The notes beneath the pieces were generated by a model. That model searched no databases. It was given only the letters and a program-made list of their open reading frames with translations, and had not been told where the DNA came from. Source: an uncultured Bacilli bacterium (GTDB lineage: Bacteria > Bacillota_I > Bacilli_A > RF39 > UBA660). Taken from it: a DNA stretch of 40,042 nt. The stretch lies in the NCBI GenBank assembly GCA_944358705.1, contig CALVRR010000016.1, positions 1 through 40,042 on the forward strand, in the 5' to 3' direction. Of this stretch, positions 1 through 8,184 are shown one piece after another. The translations under genes were made by a program, and so were the position numbers. Each line of letters opens with the position of its first letter. The stretch's first letter is position 1.

Positions 1-32
1 TTCACAACCTATGAATGTAGGAGGTGAATGAA

Positions 33-245
33 ATGAATAACGCAAAGAATTCTACTATGAAAATGAGAGTTCCTGGTGCTAAACAAGCTATTGATAAAAT
101 GAAATATGAAATAGCTAACGAATTTGGTGTTAATTTAGGACCAGATGCTACTAGCCGTGCTAATGGTACTGTTGGTGGTGAAATTACTAGACGTTTAGTT
201 CAAAACGGAATGAACCAAGTTAGTGGAAGCTACAATAACAAATAA
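33..245 (+). CDS. Alpha/beta-type small acid-soluble spore protein
   Basis: A 70-residue protein that coats DNA in dormant spores, protects it from UV and heat, and is degraded at germination by the GPR protease. The sequence has the family core: [11 protein letters not shown] (GPR site region) followed by [16 protein letters not shown]. The start is the ATG at 33, 7 nt after a perfect AGGAGGTG at 19-26. The upstream in-frame GTG at 24 lies inside that ribosome site and is rejected. A hairpin terminator follows at 264-294, so it is probably a single-gene transcript; its promoter lies outside the window. A forespore (sigma-G) promoter is expected from the family but cannot be seen. The family call is secure. 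Which paralog (sspA, B, C or D type) cannot be told. Confidence 0.96.
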   Translation: MNNAKNSTMKMRVPGAKQAIDKMKYEIANEFGVNLGPDATSRANGTVGGEITRRLVQNGMNQVSGSYNNK

Positions 246-263
246 TGATTATATATAGCTTAC

Positions 264-294
264 AAGATAGGCGAATTTAGGCCTATCTTTTTTG
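264..294 (+). terminator. Terminator after the SASP gene
   Basis: Stem AAGATAGGC (264-272) pairs with GCCTATCTT (281-289) around an 8-nt loop, followed by a T tract. It ends the SASP transcript just before the ackA promoter. Confidence 0.9.
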
Positions 295-323
295 TTGATT
301 TTTTTTCTTTGGTCTGTTATAGT
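295..323 (+). promoter_or_regulatory. Sigma-A promoter of first acetate kinase
   Basis: TTGATT (295-300), 17-bp spacer, TATAGT (318-323) with an upstream TG giving an extended -10. It abuts the preceding terminator. Confidence 0.7.
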
Positions 324-344
324 AAGGAAAAGAGAGGGAAGAAT

Positions 345-1532
345 ATGAAATTATTATCAGTAAATGCAGGTAGTAGTACTTTGAAATTTCGTTTATATGA
401 AATGCCAGAGGAAAAGTTACTTATGAAAGGTCAATATGAAAGAATTGGCTTGGAAGGGTCTTGCTTTAATTTAAAGGTTAATGGAGAAAAGCTTTCTTCA
501 TTAGTGGAACTTAAGGATCATAAAGATGCTGTTAAGTTGTTATTAGAACATTTATTGGAATATAAAGTAGTTTCATCTTTGGATGAAATTGAAGCTGTTG
601 GACATCGTGTTGTTCATGGTGGAAACAAGTATTCTAAATCTACGGCGATTAATGACCGTGTTCTTTTAGAAGTAGAGGCAATTTCTCCATTAGCTCCACT
701 TCATAATCCAGCAGCATTAAAAGGAATTCGAGCTTTTATGGAGGCTATTCCTAATGCTTTAAATGTCGCTTGTTTTGATACTGCTTTCCATCAGACTATG
801 GATGAGGCAACTTATTTATATCCTGTTCCTTATGAATGGTATGTAAAATATGATGTTAGAAAATATGGTTTTCATGGATTGAGTCATAAGTTTATTACAG
901 AACAAATGACAGATACCTTGGCTAAAAATCCTAATTTGATTATTTGTCATATTGGTAGTGGTTGTAGTATTACGGCTGTAAAAGAAGGAAAATCTATTGA
1001 TACTTCTATGGGATTTACACCTAATGCTGGTATTATGATGGGAACTCGTTCTGGAGATATTGATTATACTATGATTCATTATATTATGGAAAAAGAAGAA
1101 CGTAATTTGGAATGGGTAGATAAGAAACTTAATTTTGATAGTGGATTGCAAGGAATTGCTGGTATGAGTGATTTACGTGATATTGATCGTGCGTATGAAG
1201 CTAATGAACAAAAAGTGGTTTTAGCTATTGATATGTATACGAATAAAATTGTTGATTATATTGCTAAATATTATGTAAAATTGGATGGTTGTGTTGATGC
1301 TATTTGTTTCACTGCTGGTGGAGGAGAAAATGATCCAATCATTCGTGCCAATGTTATTAAAAAGTTGCGTTCTTTAGGTGTTACTTTGGATGAAGAAAAA
1401 AATAATGCAACAATTGTACGTAAAGGAGTTGAAGGCGTTATATCTAAAGAGGATTCGTCTATTCCAGTGTATGTTTTAGGAACAGATGAAGAGTTGATGA
1501 TTGCTAGAGATACTTACGATATTTGTTGTTAA
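345..1532 (+). CDS. ackA: Acetate kinase, divergent copy 1
   Basis: Acetate kinase (EC 2.7.2.1) interconverts acetyl phosphate and ADP with acetate and ATP, usually the last ATP-forming step of fermentation. The protein is 395 residues, the usual length. It keeps the N-terminal SVNAGSS, GHRVVHGG (about 86-93), PLHNP (118-122), FDTAFHQT (144-151), YGFHG, MMGTRSGDID and the C-terminal DEELMIA. It departs from the family at HIGSG (202-206), where the usual HIGNG asparagine (Asn211 in the Methanosarcina enzyme) is serine, and at FTAGGGEND in place of FTAGVGENS. The ATG at 345 is chosen because AGAGGGA lies just upstream; an earlier in-frame TTG at 309 falls inside the promoter. It is probably co-transcribed with the next gene, 25 nt away. 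No phosphotransacetylase gene is in view. It may be an enzyme with altered specificity or activity; the family itself is certain. Confidence 0.93.
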   Translation: MKLLSVNAGSSTLKFRLYEMPEEKLLMKGQYERIGLEGSCFNLKVNGEKLSSLVELKDHKDAVKLLLEHLLEYKVVSSLDEIEAVGHRVVHGGNKYSKSTAINDRVLLEVEAISPLAPLHNPAALKGIRAFMEAIPNALNVACFDTAFHQTMDEATYLYPVPYEWYVKYDVRKYGFHGLSHKFITEQMTDTLAKNPNLIICHIGSGCSITAVKEGKSIDTSMGFTPNAGIMMGTRSGDIDYTMIHYIMEKEERNLEWVDKKLNFDSGLQGIAGMSDLRDIDRAYEANEQKVVLAIDMYTNKIVDYIAKYYVKLDGCVDAICFTAGGGENDPIIRANVIKKLRSLGVTLDEEKNNATIVRKGVEGVISKEDSSIPVYVLGTDEELMIARDTYDICC

Positions 1533-1557
1533 TAAGATTATTTAAGGGGGGGATATT

Positions 1558-2604
1558 ATGTCTTTTGATAAGGGCTTAAAAAAATATGAAAAAATAGGGA
1601 GTGGTTTTTTACTATTCCTTGCTGGAATGAGTCTTGCACAGTGTTATGATGCTTATCATACTTTAAAAGAGTATGATAAGCTTTCTTTAGCTCAGGAATT
1701 AGGAGAAGATGATAGTCTTACTTTTTCTGTTTTTCGTGATGAAAAGTCTGATAATTATTTTTTATCTGTTATTTCTTCTAATTCTGAATACAAACTTAAT
1801 GATGAAGATTATGAAAAACTTAATCAGATACTTAGTAACGAGGTACATCCTATTTCGATGTTGAGTTTGTCCGGACTTGGAGATGAAGTTGATTTCTCTA
1901 AAGTGGATTTATCCGCTATTTCTGATGTTTATTTTCAAGCAATGCAAGATGATTTTGATTATACAGCTTTTTTTGAACATACTTTTGACTTTCTTTGTTT
2001 TTCTAATGTTTCCATTAATGATAGTTTAAAAGAGTTTTTAAAATCTACGAATTTAGAATATTCTACTATCGAAGTTTCTAATGAAGACCTTGAGGTTATT
2101 TCTTATTTAGAAGAAGTAGGGAAGACTCCTAATATACTTAATATTAATGTTTATGGTGGATTTTATGGAGATGCTTTGCCAGAATTTTCTGCTAGAGAAG
2201 TTAATATGCATTATTACTTTAAGTATCATCAGTTATTAGATATCGATGTTTCCTTATCTGATAAAGTAGAAGAAGCTAACTTTTCTTTTTCTAATTTATC
2301 TGAGAATTCCCAAGATATTTCTTTTGATGATGTTTCTGTTGATTCTAATAATTCAGATTTAGAGTTATCTTTTGTTAATGTAGATCGAGATAATCTTTCT
2401 ATGGAGCTTTGTTCTATTAGTTCTCTTGAGTTACCGGATGGAAGTTATGCTACGTTTGAAAACATTGATTGTACGGATAACAGTTTATTTACTTCTCTTG
2501 AAAATCTTTCTGGTTTTTCTTATTCGGATGGTCAAGGGAAAGAAGTTTCTTATATTAATAAGAATTCTTCTAATCCGGCAGTAAAACGTTTACGATATCG
2601 TTAA
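1558..2604 (+). CDS. N-terminally anchored acidic protein, unknown function
   Basis: A 348-residue protein I do not recognise. A short basic leader is followed by one hydrophobic segment (about residues 13-30), suggesting a signal anchor with the rest outside the membrane. The remainder is acidic and very rich in Ser, Asp, Asn and Leu, with recurring L/F-x-L/F-S-x-L/V spacing that looks like beta-strand or leucine-rich-repeat-like packing; I find no exact repeat unit. The C-terminus is basic (KRLRYR). The start ATG has an unusually strong GGGGGGG ribosome site a few bases before it. It follows the first acetate kinase with no terminator between, so the two probably share a transcript, and it ends in its own hairpin terminator. 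The protein is real by length and codon use; its function is open. Confidence 0.8.
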   Translation: MSFDKGLKKYEKIGSGFLLFLAGMSLAQCYDAYHTLKEYDKLSLAQELGEDDSLTFSVFRDEKSDNYFLSVISSNSEYKLNDEDYEKLNQILSNEVHPISMLSLSGLGDEVDFSKVDLSAISDVYFQAMQDDFDYTAFFEHTFDFLCFSNVSINDSLKEFLKSTNLEYSTIEVSNEDLEVISYLEEVGKTPNILNINVYGGFYGDALPEFSAREVNMHYYFKYHQLLDIDVSLSDKVEEANFSFSNLSENSQDISFDDVSVDSNNSDLELSFVNVDRDNLSMELCSISSLELPDGSYATFENIDCTDNSLFTSLENLSGFSYSDGQGKEVSYINKNSSNPAVKRLRYR

Positions 2605-2620
2605 TTTTATAGGTGATTAA

Positions 2621-2643
2621 GCAAGAAGTTTCTTGCTTTTTTC
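2621..2643 (+). terminator. Terminator after the 1558-2604 gene
   Basis: GCAAGA (2621-2626) pairs with TCTTGC (2631-2636) around AGTT, then six T. It closes the first acetate kinase operon. Confidence 0.88.
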
Positions 2644-2644
2644 A

Positions 2645-2673
2645 TTTACTTTAATTTCTTCCTTTAGTATACT
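2645..2673 (+). promoter_or_regulatory. Probable sigma-A promoter of the 2703 gene
   Basis: TTTACT (2645-2650), 17-bp spacer, TATACT (2668-2673), 30 nt before the start codon. Confidence 0.5.
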
Positions 2674-2702
2674 TATTATAGTAAGAGTACTGGAGTGGTT
2701 TT

Positions 2703-4121
2703 ATGACTAGTCAAGATAGAGCGATGGTATGTGCTAAAGCTAGTTACCTTAGTTCCTTGTTTCAAGAAAAAGGAATATCTATTGATCTTGAAGATATTCT
2801 TGATAAGATAGAATATGCTGGAAGCTTGGATACGGTAGTTGATGGTGTTATTCGAATTTATTTGGATAAGTTTATTAGTAGTGAAATTTCAGAGATAGAA
2901 AGAATTAGTAAAGGAGATTTTTTAGAACCTTCGGAAGAGGCTTTTATTTCTGATACGGATAAGTCTTCTTTGGATTTGGAAGAAGTTTGCGGTCGTAAAG
3001 ATATTTCTTTTTCTTATGATAATAAAGATGGATCTTTTTCTATGGAAGTTGATGCAAGACATCAGGCAGAAGTCGATAGTTTAATAGCTTTGTTTGCGAA
3101 TACGGGTGTTAATGTTAAGTTTGAATTAAATTCAGATCATTCTTTTCAATTAGTTGTTTATAATACGAATCGATTAATTTCTGAGGATTCTATGATGAAA
3201 ATGATTGCTACTTCTATACATAATGCTCGTAATGATATCGATTATTTAGACGGTCTTTCGAATGATATTCAAAATCAACAAGTTGATTTTATGATTGAAC
3301 ATCCAGAAGTTTATGATTCTTATACTCATCAAAAAGAAAAAAAGCATTCTTTTTCGGAACAGGGACAAGTTTTGACAGAGGCTATTGATGCAGTTGATAA
3401 TGGTCTAGTGGTTGCTACAGATTCTTTTGGTAATCAGACTTTAATTGATAATGAAACTGGTGATGTGATTACAGACAGTTATGATAATCAGGAAATTGAG
3501 GATTTGGCTAGTTTAGCTGGGGAAGAGGTTTCTATTCAAAATATTGGAGAAGAAGCTAGTGATGTTGCTAGTGATATTATTTCGGAAGATACGAATGAAG
3601 TTGTGGATGTAAAGGTAGATAGCGATGCGGTTGATTTCGGATATGTTTCGCCAGAAGATGCTTTGGATGTGATTAATACTTATCGTCAAAACTTGGTTGA
3701 TCAAGGAATTTCTGGTGCTGATATCGTTCTTACTGCTGATTCTGGTTCTGTATCTATTGATGTTGGAAAAGAAGGTAGTGGTTTTCAACCTATTCATATG
3801 CATTGCAATAGTGATGAATGTGAAGAACTTAAAAATTCTTTAATTGCTAGTATGGATTCGGATAGTATGAATAAAATAAATGATGGTAATGATTACCAGT
3901 TTACCTCTTCGGATGGTTCTACACTAACTGTTCATCCTCCAGTAATGCAGGAAGCAAATATTGTTCAGTTTCAACAAGAACCTACTTATTCTCAAGGAAA
4001 TGTCAAGGTATATCAAAAGAATTCTAATATGTCAGAAGCTGCTTTTTCGACTAGTTTTTTATTGTTGTTTTTGGTTGTTGTAAGCTTGATTTTTAGTCTT
4101 TTGACACTTCTTTTCCTTTGA
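2703..4121 (+). CDS. C-terminally anchored acidic protein, unknown function
   Basis: A 472-residue protein I do not recognise. It lacks an N-terminal signal, but its last 27 residues (about 446-472) are a strongly hydrophobic helix ending at the C-terminus, the layout of a tail-anchored protein with a cytosolic body. The body is acidic and rich in Ser, Asp, Val and Ile. Two stretches (about 98-165 and 310-400) may be related beta-rich domains, but this is an impression from pattern only. ATG at 2703 follows a GGAGTGG ribosome site. It has its own promoter and ends with TGA, which helps exclude a UGA-Trp code. It lies between two acetate kinase genes next to another membrane-anchored orphan; a link to acetate metabolism is not shown. 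Confidence 0.8.
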   Translation: MTSQDRAMVCAKASYLSSLFQEKGISIDLEDILDKIEYAGSLDTVVDGVIRIYLDKFISSEISEIERISKGDFLEPSEEAFISDTDKSSLDLEEVCGRKDISFSYDNKDGSFSMEVDARHQAEVDSLIALFANTGVNVKFELNSDHSFQLVVYNTNRLISEDSMMKMIATSIHNARNDIDYLDGLSNDIQNQQVDFMIEHPEVYDSYTHQKEKKHSFSEQGQVLTEAIDAVDNGLVVATDSFGNQTLIDNETGDVITDSYDNQEIEDLASLAGEEVSIQNIGEEASDVASDIISEDTNEVVDVKVDSDAVDFGYVSPEDALDVINTYRQNLVDQGISGADIVLTADSGSVSIDVGKEGSGFQPIHMHCNSDECEELKNSLIASMDSDSMNKINDGNDYQFTSSDGSTLTVHPPVMQEANIVQFQQEPTYSQGNVKVYQKNSNMSEAAFSTSFLLLFLVVVSLIFSLLTLLFL

Positions 4122-4145
4122 AATTTATGGACCTTGTAGTATAAT
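4118..4145 (+). promoter_or_regulatory. Sigma-A promoter of ackA2-nrnA-engB operon
   Basis: TTGAAA (4118-4123), 16-bp spacer and a consensus TATAAT (4140-4145), 28 nt before the ackA2 start. The -35 overlaps the stop codon of the previous gene. Confidence 0.75.
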
Positions 4146-4173
4146 AGTAATAGATTGTGGAAAGAGGGATGTT

Positions 4174-5355
4174 ATGAAAATAATTTCTATTAATGCAGGA
4201 AGTAGTTCCTTAAAATTTAGTTTATTTAATATGGATGACGAAAGCGTTATTGCTAGTGGATTGTTTGAACGTATTGGTATTGAAGGAAGTAAATATACGA
4301 TTAAGTTCCGTGGAGAGAAGGTTAGTCAAGAAATTGAACTAACGAATCATACCGATGCCGTTAAAGTGTTATTGGATAAGTTGGTTGATTTAGAAATTAT
4401 CCAATCTTTGGATGAGATTGATGGTGTTGGTCATCGATTAGTACATGGTAAGGATAAGTACAGTGAGTCTGTTCTTATTAATGATGAAGTTGTTTCTGAT
4501 TTGGATAAGTTTAAAGATTTTGCTCCACTTCATAATCCAGCGAATATTTTAGGAATCAATGCTTTTCGTGAAGTATTGCCTGAGGTACCAATGGTTGGGG
4601 TGTTTGATACAGCTTTTCATCAGACTATGAGTCCAGCTACATATCTTTATTCTGTTCCTTACTCTTGGTATCAAAATTATGGAGTTCGTAAATATGGATT
4701 CCATGGAACTTCTCATCGTTATATTACAAAAATGGTAGCTAAACTTTTAGGTAAAGAAGAGTTTCGTTTAATTAGTTGTCATATTGGTAATGGAGGTTCT
4801 ATTACGGCTGTAAAAGACGGAAAGTGTGTGGATACTTCTATGGGATTTACACCACTTGCTGGTATTATGATGGGAACTCGTTCTGGTGATATTGATCCTT
4901 CTATTATTCCTTATGTAATGGAACAAGAAGGTAAAAATGCTAGTGAAGTTGTGGATGATTTAAATAAACGCAGTGGACTTTTTGGAATGAGTGAATATAG
5001 TAGTGATATGCGTGATATTTTAGAAAAATGTGATTTGCAAGATGAAAAAGCGATTATTGCACGTGATAAATATGTTCGTCGTGTTGTGGATTATATTGCT
5101 CAATATTATGTATTGCTTGGAGGAGCCGATGTTATTGTGTTTACTGCAGGAGTTGGAGAAAATAGTATTCCTGTACGTAGACAGATTTGTGAGGAATTAG
5201 CGTGCTTAGGTGTTAAGATTGACTTAGATAAAAATAATAAACGTGGAGAGGTTGTTAAAATTAGTACAGAGGATTCTTCTATTCAAGTTTATGTAATACC
5301 AACAGATGAAGAATTGATGATCGCTAGGGATACGCTAGATTTGATTAATAGATAG
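4174..5355 (+). CDS. ackA: Acetate kinase, canonical copy 2
   Basis: Acetate kinase of 393 residues, aligning end to end with the copy at 345-1532 but with standard motifs throughout: SINAGSS at the N-terminus, GHRLVHGKDKY, PLHNP, FDTAFHQT, YGFHGTSHRY, HIGNGGSITAV with the nucleotide-site Asn present, MMGTRSGDIDPS, FTAGVGENS and DEELMIA. This is the copy expected to carry the housekeeping acetyl-phosphate/ATP reaction. GAAAGAGGGA sits just before ATG 4174. It heads an operon: nrnA follows after 10 nt, then engB overlapping. The two ackA copies in one 5-kb stretch suggest local duplication followed by divergence of the other copy, with two orphan genes between them. Confidence 0.97.
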   Translation: MKIISINAGSSSLKFSLFNMDDESVIASGLFERIGIEGSKYTIKFRGEKVSQEIELTNHTDAVKVLLDKLVDLEIIQSLDEIDGVGHRLVHGKDKYSESVLINDEVVSDLDKFKDFAPLHNPANILGINAFREVLPEVPMVGVFDTAFHQTMSPATYLYSVPYSWYQNYGVRKYGFHGTSHRYITKMVAKLLGKEEFRLISCHIGNGGSITAVKDGKCVDTSMGFTPLAGIMMGTRSGDIDPSIIPYVMEQEGKNASEVVDDLNKRSGLFGMSEYSSDMRDILEKCDLQDEKAIIARDKYVRRVVDYIAQYYVLLGGADVIVFTAGVGENSIPVRRQICEELACLGVKIDLDKNNKRGEVVKISTEDSSIQVYVIPTDEELMIARDTLDLINR

Positions 5356-5365
5356 GAAGATTCGT

Positions 5366-6325
5366 ATGTATAAAAAAATACTAAAAGCAATTAAGAAGTA
5401 TAATACTATTGTAATTGCTAGACATGTAGGAGTGGATCCAGATGCTTTATGTAGTCAGCTTGCTCTTCGTGATGTTTTAAGACTTAATTTTCCAGAGAAA
5501 AAAGTATTTGCGATTGGTACAGGAAGTGCTAAGTTTGTTTCTATGGGAAAGTTGGATCGATTGGAAAGTTTTTCAGATGCTTTATTAATTGTTTTAGATA
5601 CTCCGGATAAAAAACGAGTAGATTCTGTAGATTTCTCAAAATATTCTTATGTTATTAAGATGGATCATCATCCTTTTGTGGAAGTTTTTGGGGATTTGGA
5701 ATATATTGATGACAAAGCATCTTCTACTTGTGAGATTATTATGAAGTTTTTGGTTCAAACAAAACTTCTTGCAAATTCTGATATTTCTGAATTGTTGTAT
5801 ATGGGTCTTGTTTCTGATTCTAACCGTTTCTTATTTGATAGCTCTACTTCTGAACTTTTTTCTTTAGTTTCTTATTTTATGAAGAAGTATCCTTTTGATA
5901 TTACTAAAAGCTATCAAAAATTGTATATGAGGCCTTTAAATGAAGTGCGATTAGAAGGTTATATTTCTTTAAATATGGTAGTAACAGAAAATGGGTTAGG
6001 ATATATTAAAATTACGGATGAAGTTATTCAAGAGCTTGGAGTAGATAGTGCTTCTGCTGGTAATATGATTAATGATTTTAACTTTATCAAAGAAGTTTTT
6101 GTCTGGGCTACGATTACTGAGGATGTTAAAAATAATCAGATTCGTATTTCTATTCGTTCGAGAGGTCCAGTGATTAATCAAATTGCGGAAAAGTATTATG
6201 GTGGAGGACATAAATATGCTTCTGGAGCTAGAGTGAAAACGTTCGAGGAAGCTATGCAGCTTATGCATGATTTAGATCAACTTTTATTAGAATATCAAAG
6301 TGGGGTGAAAGACGATGGTAATTAA
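5366..6325 (+). CDS. nrnA: DHH/DHHA1 phosphoesterase, NrnA-like oligoribonuclease/pAp phosphatase
   Basis: A 319-residue cytoplasmic DHH-family enzyme. By family it degrades very short RNA (nanoRNA) to mononucleotides and/or removes phosphate from 3'-phosphoadenosine 5'-phosphate; cyclic-dinucleotide or pApA hydrolysis is an alternative. Metal-binding motifs are visible in order: HVGVDPDA (Asp24, Asp26), MDHHP (Asp100-His101-His102), the GLVSDSNRF region (Asp151), and the DHHA1 substrate motif GGGHKYASG near residues 279-287. Length fits the family (about 310-320). No extra membrane or PAS segment is present, so it is not GdpP-like. It starts 10 nt after ackA2 with AGGAAG as ribosome site and overlaps engB by 11 nt, indicating translational coupling. 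With rny, RNase J and rnpB it adds to the RNA-turnover content of the window. Confidence 0.92.
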   Translation: MYKKILKAIKKYNTIVIARHVGVDPDALCSQLALRDVLRLNFPEKKVFAIGTGSAKFVSMGKLDRLESFSDALLIVLDTPDKKRVDSVDFSKYSYVIKMDHHPFVEVFGDLEYIDDKASSTCEIIMKFLVQTKLLANSDISELLYMGLVSDSNRFLFDSSTSELFSLVSYFMKKYPFDITKSYQKLYMRPLNEVRLEGYISLNMVVTENGLGYIKITDEVIQELGVDSASAGNMINDFNFIKEVFVWATITEDVKNNQIRISIRSRGPVINQIAEKYYGGGHKYASGARVKTFEEAMQLMHDLDQLLLEYQSGVKDDGN

Positions 6326-6911
6326 AGATGCAAGTTTGGAAATAATTGCTACTAGGAGAAGTCAATATCCAGAAGAAGGAAAACCAGAATTTTTATTGGT
6401 TGGTCGTAGTAATGTTGGAAAAAGTAGTTTTATTAATGCTATTTTATCTAGAAAAAATTTAGCTTACACATCTTCTAGACCAGGAAAAACACAGACATTA
6501 AATTTTTATTCTGTGAATGATAGTTTTTATTTGATTGATGTTCCTGGTTATGGTTATGCCTCTGTTGATAAGAAAACACAATCGAAGTTTGGAATGATGA
6601 TAGAAGAATATTTAGAAAAACGAGAGGTATTAAAACGTGTTTTCTTATTAATTGATTTTCGTCATAAACCTACGGAAGATGATTTACTTATGTATAATTT
6701 TTTAAAGTATTATAATTTGCCAGTAACTGTGATTGCGACTAAAGCAGATAAGGTTGGTGGAAGTAAAAAACAAAAAAATTTAAAAGATATTTTGGATACT
6801 TTAGATTTGGTTGTTGGAGATGATTTGGTTGTATTCTCTAGTGTTACTAAATTAGGAGTAAAAGAAGTTATTAAAAAGATTGAAAGTCTAATTAACGGTG
6901 ATGTTAATTAG
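6315..6911 (+). CDS. engB: Ribosome biogenesis GTPase EngB (YsxC)
   Basis: A 198-residue TRAFAC GTPase needed for late 50S subunit assembly in the family. G1 is GRSNVGKS (30-37), G2 lies around SSRPGKTQT, G3 is DVPGYGY (75-81), G4 is TKAD (142-145) and G5 is SSV near 175. This spacing and the short single-domain length are typical. The start codon lies inside the end of nrnA, preceded by a GGGGTGAAAG ribosome site. The stop codon TAG (6909-6911) is part of the 3' arm of the terminator hairpin, so transcription ends almost exactly at the gene end. It is the third gene of ackA2-nrnA-engB. The usual neighbours of ysxC in Bacillus (lon, hemA) are absent. Confidence 0.96.
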   Translation: MVIKDASLEIIATRRSQYPEEGKPEFLLVGRSNVGKSSFINAILSRKNLAYTSSRPGKTQTLNFYSVNDSFYLIDVPGYGYASVDKKTQSKFGMMIEEYLEKREVLKRVFLLIDFRHKPTEDDLLMYNFLKYYNLPVTVIATKADKVGGSKKQKNLKDILDTLDLVVGDDLVVFSSVTKLGVKEVIKKIESLINGDVN

Positions 6912-6919
6912 ACTTTTTT
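6883..6919 (+). terminator. Terminator overlapping engB stop codon
   Basis: A 14-bp perfect stem, 6883-6896 with 6903-6916, loop GGTGAT, then T residues. The engB TAG is in the 3' arm. Confidence 0.9.
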
Positions 6920-6942
6920 CATATATTACTATAGGTGGATAT

Positions 6943-7392
6943 ATGAAAATCGAGAAGATTAGTTTACATCAGTTTTTTATTTTTTTTAATATTACTTATT
7001 TACATAATGTTGAATTTACTAAGGATGGTTTAATTTCTATGGTAAAGAATTTATTATGGAAATTAAAAGATCAATTGATGTTACGGGGATTTTATAAAGT
7101 AAAAGTTTATGCTCATCAAAAAGTAGGACTGTTTTTGGATTTATATCAGTTAGAGGAATTTGAGTATGAGGATTCTTTTGATCTTAGAGTATTCGTGTTT
7201 TTTGATGAAAAAATATATTTTAAAACGAAGGATTTTTTTGTGTTACCTAAGAATGCACCTATTTATTTTGATGGGTCTTATTTTTATTGTGATGTGAATT
7301 ATATGGATAATTTTTTATCTGTTGTTGAATTTGGTAGTATTTTATATGGTAAGGAACTTTACCAGGTAATGTCACGATGGCAAAAGTGTTAA
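6943..7392 (+). CDS. Small aromatic-rich protein, unknown function
   Basis: A 149-residue protein without a recognised family. It is unusually rich in Phe, Tyr and Leu with alternating hydrophobic residues, suggesting a compact beta-rich soluble fold; there is no clean membrane segment or signal. ATG 6943 is chosen because AGGTGG lies directly upstream; an upstream in-frame GTG at 6898 falls inside the engB terminator hairpin and would not be on a separate transcript. No convincing promoter is visible in the 23 nt after that terminator, so expression may rely on readthrough. It is followed by a promoter-bearing 36-nt gap before the next gene. The small size and lack of motifs leave the function open. 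Confidence 0.68.
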   Translation: MKIEKISLHQFFIFFNITYLHNVEFTKDGLISMVKNLLWKLKDQLMLRGFYKVKVYAHQKVGLFLDLYQLEEFEYEDSFDLRVFVFFDEKIYFKTKDFFVLPKNAPIYFDGSYFYCDVNYMDNFLSVVEFGSILYGKELYQVMSRWQKC

Positions 7393-7394
7393 TT

Positions 7395-7423
7395 TTGCTT
7401 TTTTTTTGCTTTTGCTTTATAAT
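7395..7423 (+). promoter_or_regulatory. Sigma-A promoter of the 7441 gene
   Basis: TTGCTT (7395-7400), 17-bp spacer, TATAAT (7418-7423). The same TTGCTT-17-TATAAT form occurs before recA and before the ClpC-like gene. Confidence 0.7.
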
Positions 7424-7440
7424 ATCTGGTGGTGAATTTT

Positions 7441-8130
7441 ATGAAAAAAAAGAATTATATATATATCGTTTTTTTCCTTATTTTATTTCTTGTTCTTATT
7501 TTTGGATATTTTTCTATTTATCGACAGAGTCAAGAAGAGAAATTAATTTATAATGTGGAAAAAATTGCACAACAAGATTTTTTAGAGGAAGTATCTTTTT
7601 CTTCTAATTCTCAAGGAAATTATTTGCTTTTGGAAGAAGCCATTGAAAAGTATTTGGATGATTTTTATCAACAATATCAAAAAGTGATGAGTTATGCTTT
7701 GCGTGATGAAACAATGTCTTTGCTTTCTGTTTCTAATTATTCGAAGGATGGTAAGGAATTTACTCAAAGTATTTCTTATGTAAAAGAAGAAAAGAAATTA
7801 TTTAATCAAGATATGAAGAAATTACTTTCTTTTTGTGAGAAAACGAAAGTTTATCAGTATAGTGAAGAGTTAGAGTTATCTACTTATTATCAAGATTTAT
7901 TTCAAGATATGATATTTGAACATGGTATTTATGATCAACTTTTAAAACTAAAGACGTCTTTTTTAGAAAGTCAAGAGAGTATGAATCAAGTGTATGATGT
8001 TAGTTTGGATGTGTTTTCTTTTTTAAAGAAGCATTCTGATGATTGGAAAGTAGAAAATAATGAAATACAGTTTTCTACGAATTTACTTGTTGAAGAATAT
8101 AAGTCTTTGGTTTCTTCGATTCAGGATTAA
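7441..8130 (+). CDS. Membrane-anchored extracytoplasmic protein, unknown function
   Basis: A 229-residue protein with a lysine-rich start and one long hydrophobic helix (about residues 7-24), so probably a signal anchor with the remaining 200 residues outside. The outer part is rich in Glu, Lys, Gln and Ser and appears mostly helical, with heptad-like stretches such as YLDDFYQQYQK. I do not recognise a family. ATG 7441 follows GGTGGTG by about 6 nt; the in-frame GTG at 7429 lies within that ribosome site. It has its own promoter and ends at a bidirectional terminator shared with convergent spoIVA. The position beside spoIVA does not by itself make it a spore gene, since its promoter is vegetative in type. 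Confidence 0.75.
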   Translation: MKKKNYIYIVFFLILFLVLIFGYFSIYRQSQEEKLIYNVEKIAQQDFLEEVSFSSNSQGNYLLLEEAIEKYLDDFYQQYQKVMSYALRDETMSLLSVSNYSKDGKEFTQSISYVKEEKKLFNQDMKKLLSFCEKTKVYQYSEELELSTYYQDLFQDMIFEHGIYDQLLKLKTSFLESQESMNQVYDVSLDVFSFLKKHSDDWKVENNEIQFSTNLLVEEYKSLVSSIQD

Positions 8131-8150
8131 TATTTTCTTTCTTATAAATA

Positions 8151-8184
8151 ATAAACAATCCACAGAATTTGTGGATTGTTTTAT
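8151..8184. terminator. Bidirectional terminator between the 7441 gene and spoIVA
   Basis: AAACAATCCACA (8153-8164) pairs with TGTGGATTGTTT (8170-8181). T follows on the plus strand, and the 5' A residues give a short T run on the minus strand. It overlaps the spoIVA stop codon. Confidence 0.85.

Noticed and set aside
816..1151. A 111-codon minus-strand open frame
   Set aside because: Antisense to the acetate kinase coding region, without ribosome site or promoter. Similar antisense frames inside other genes were rejected for the same reason.
4101..4106. TTGACA as the -35 of ackA2
   Set aside because: It is 33 bp from the TATAAT at 4140, too far; TTGAAA at 4118 has the right spacing.
4102..4121. 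Mycoplasma-type code (UGA as Trp)
   Set aside because: TGA ends the gene at 4121 and the zinc-ribbon gene at a terminator, and tryptophans are encoded by TGG in recognised genes.
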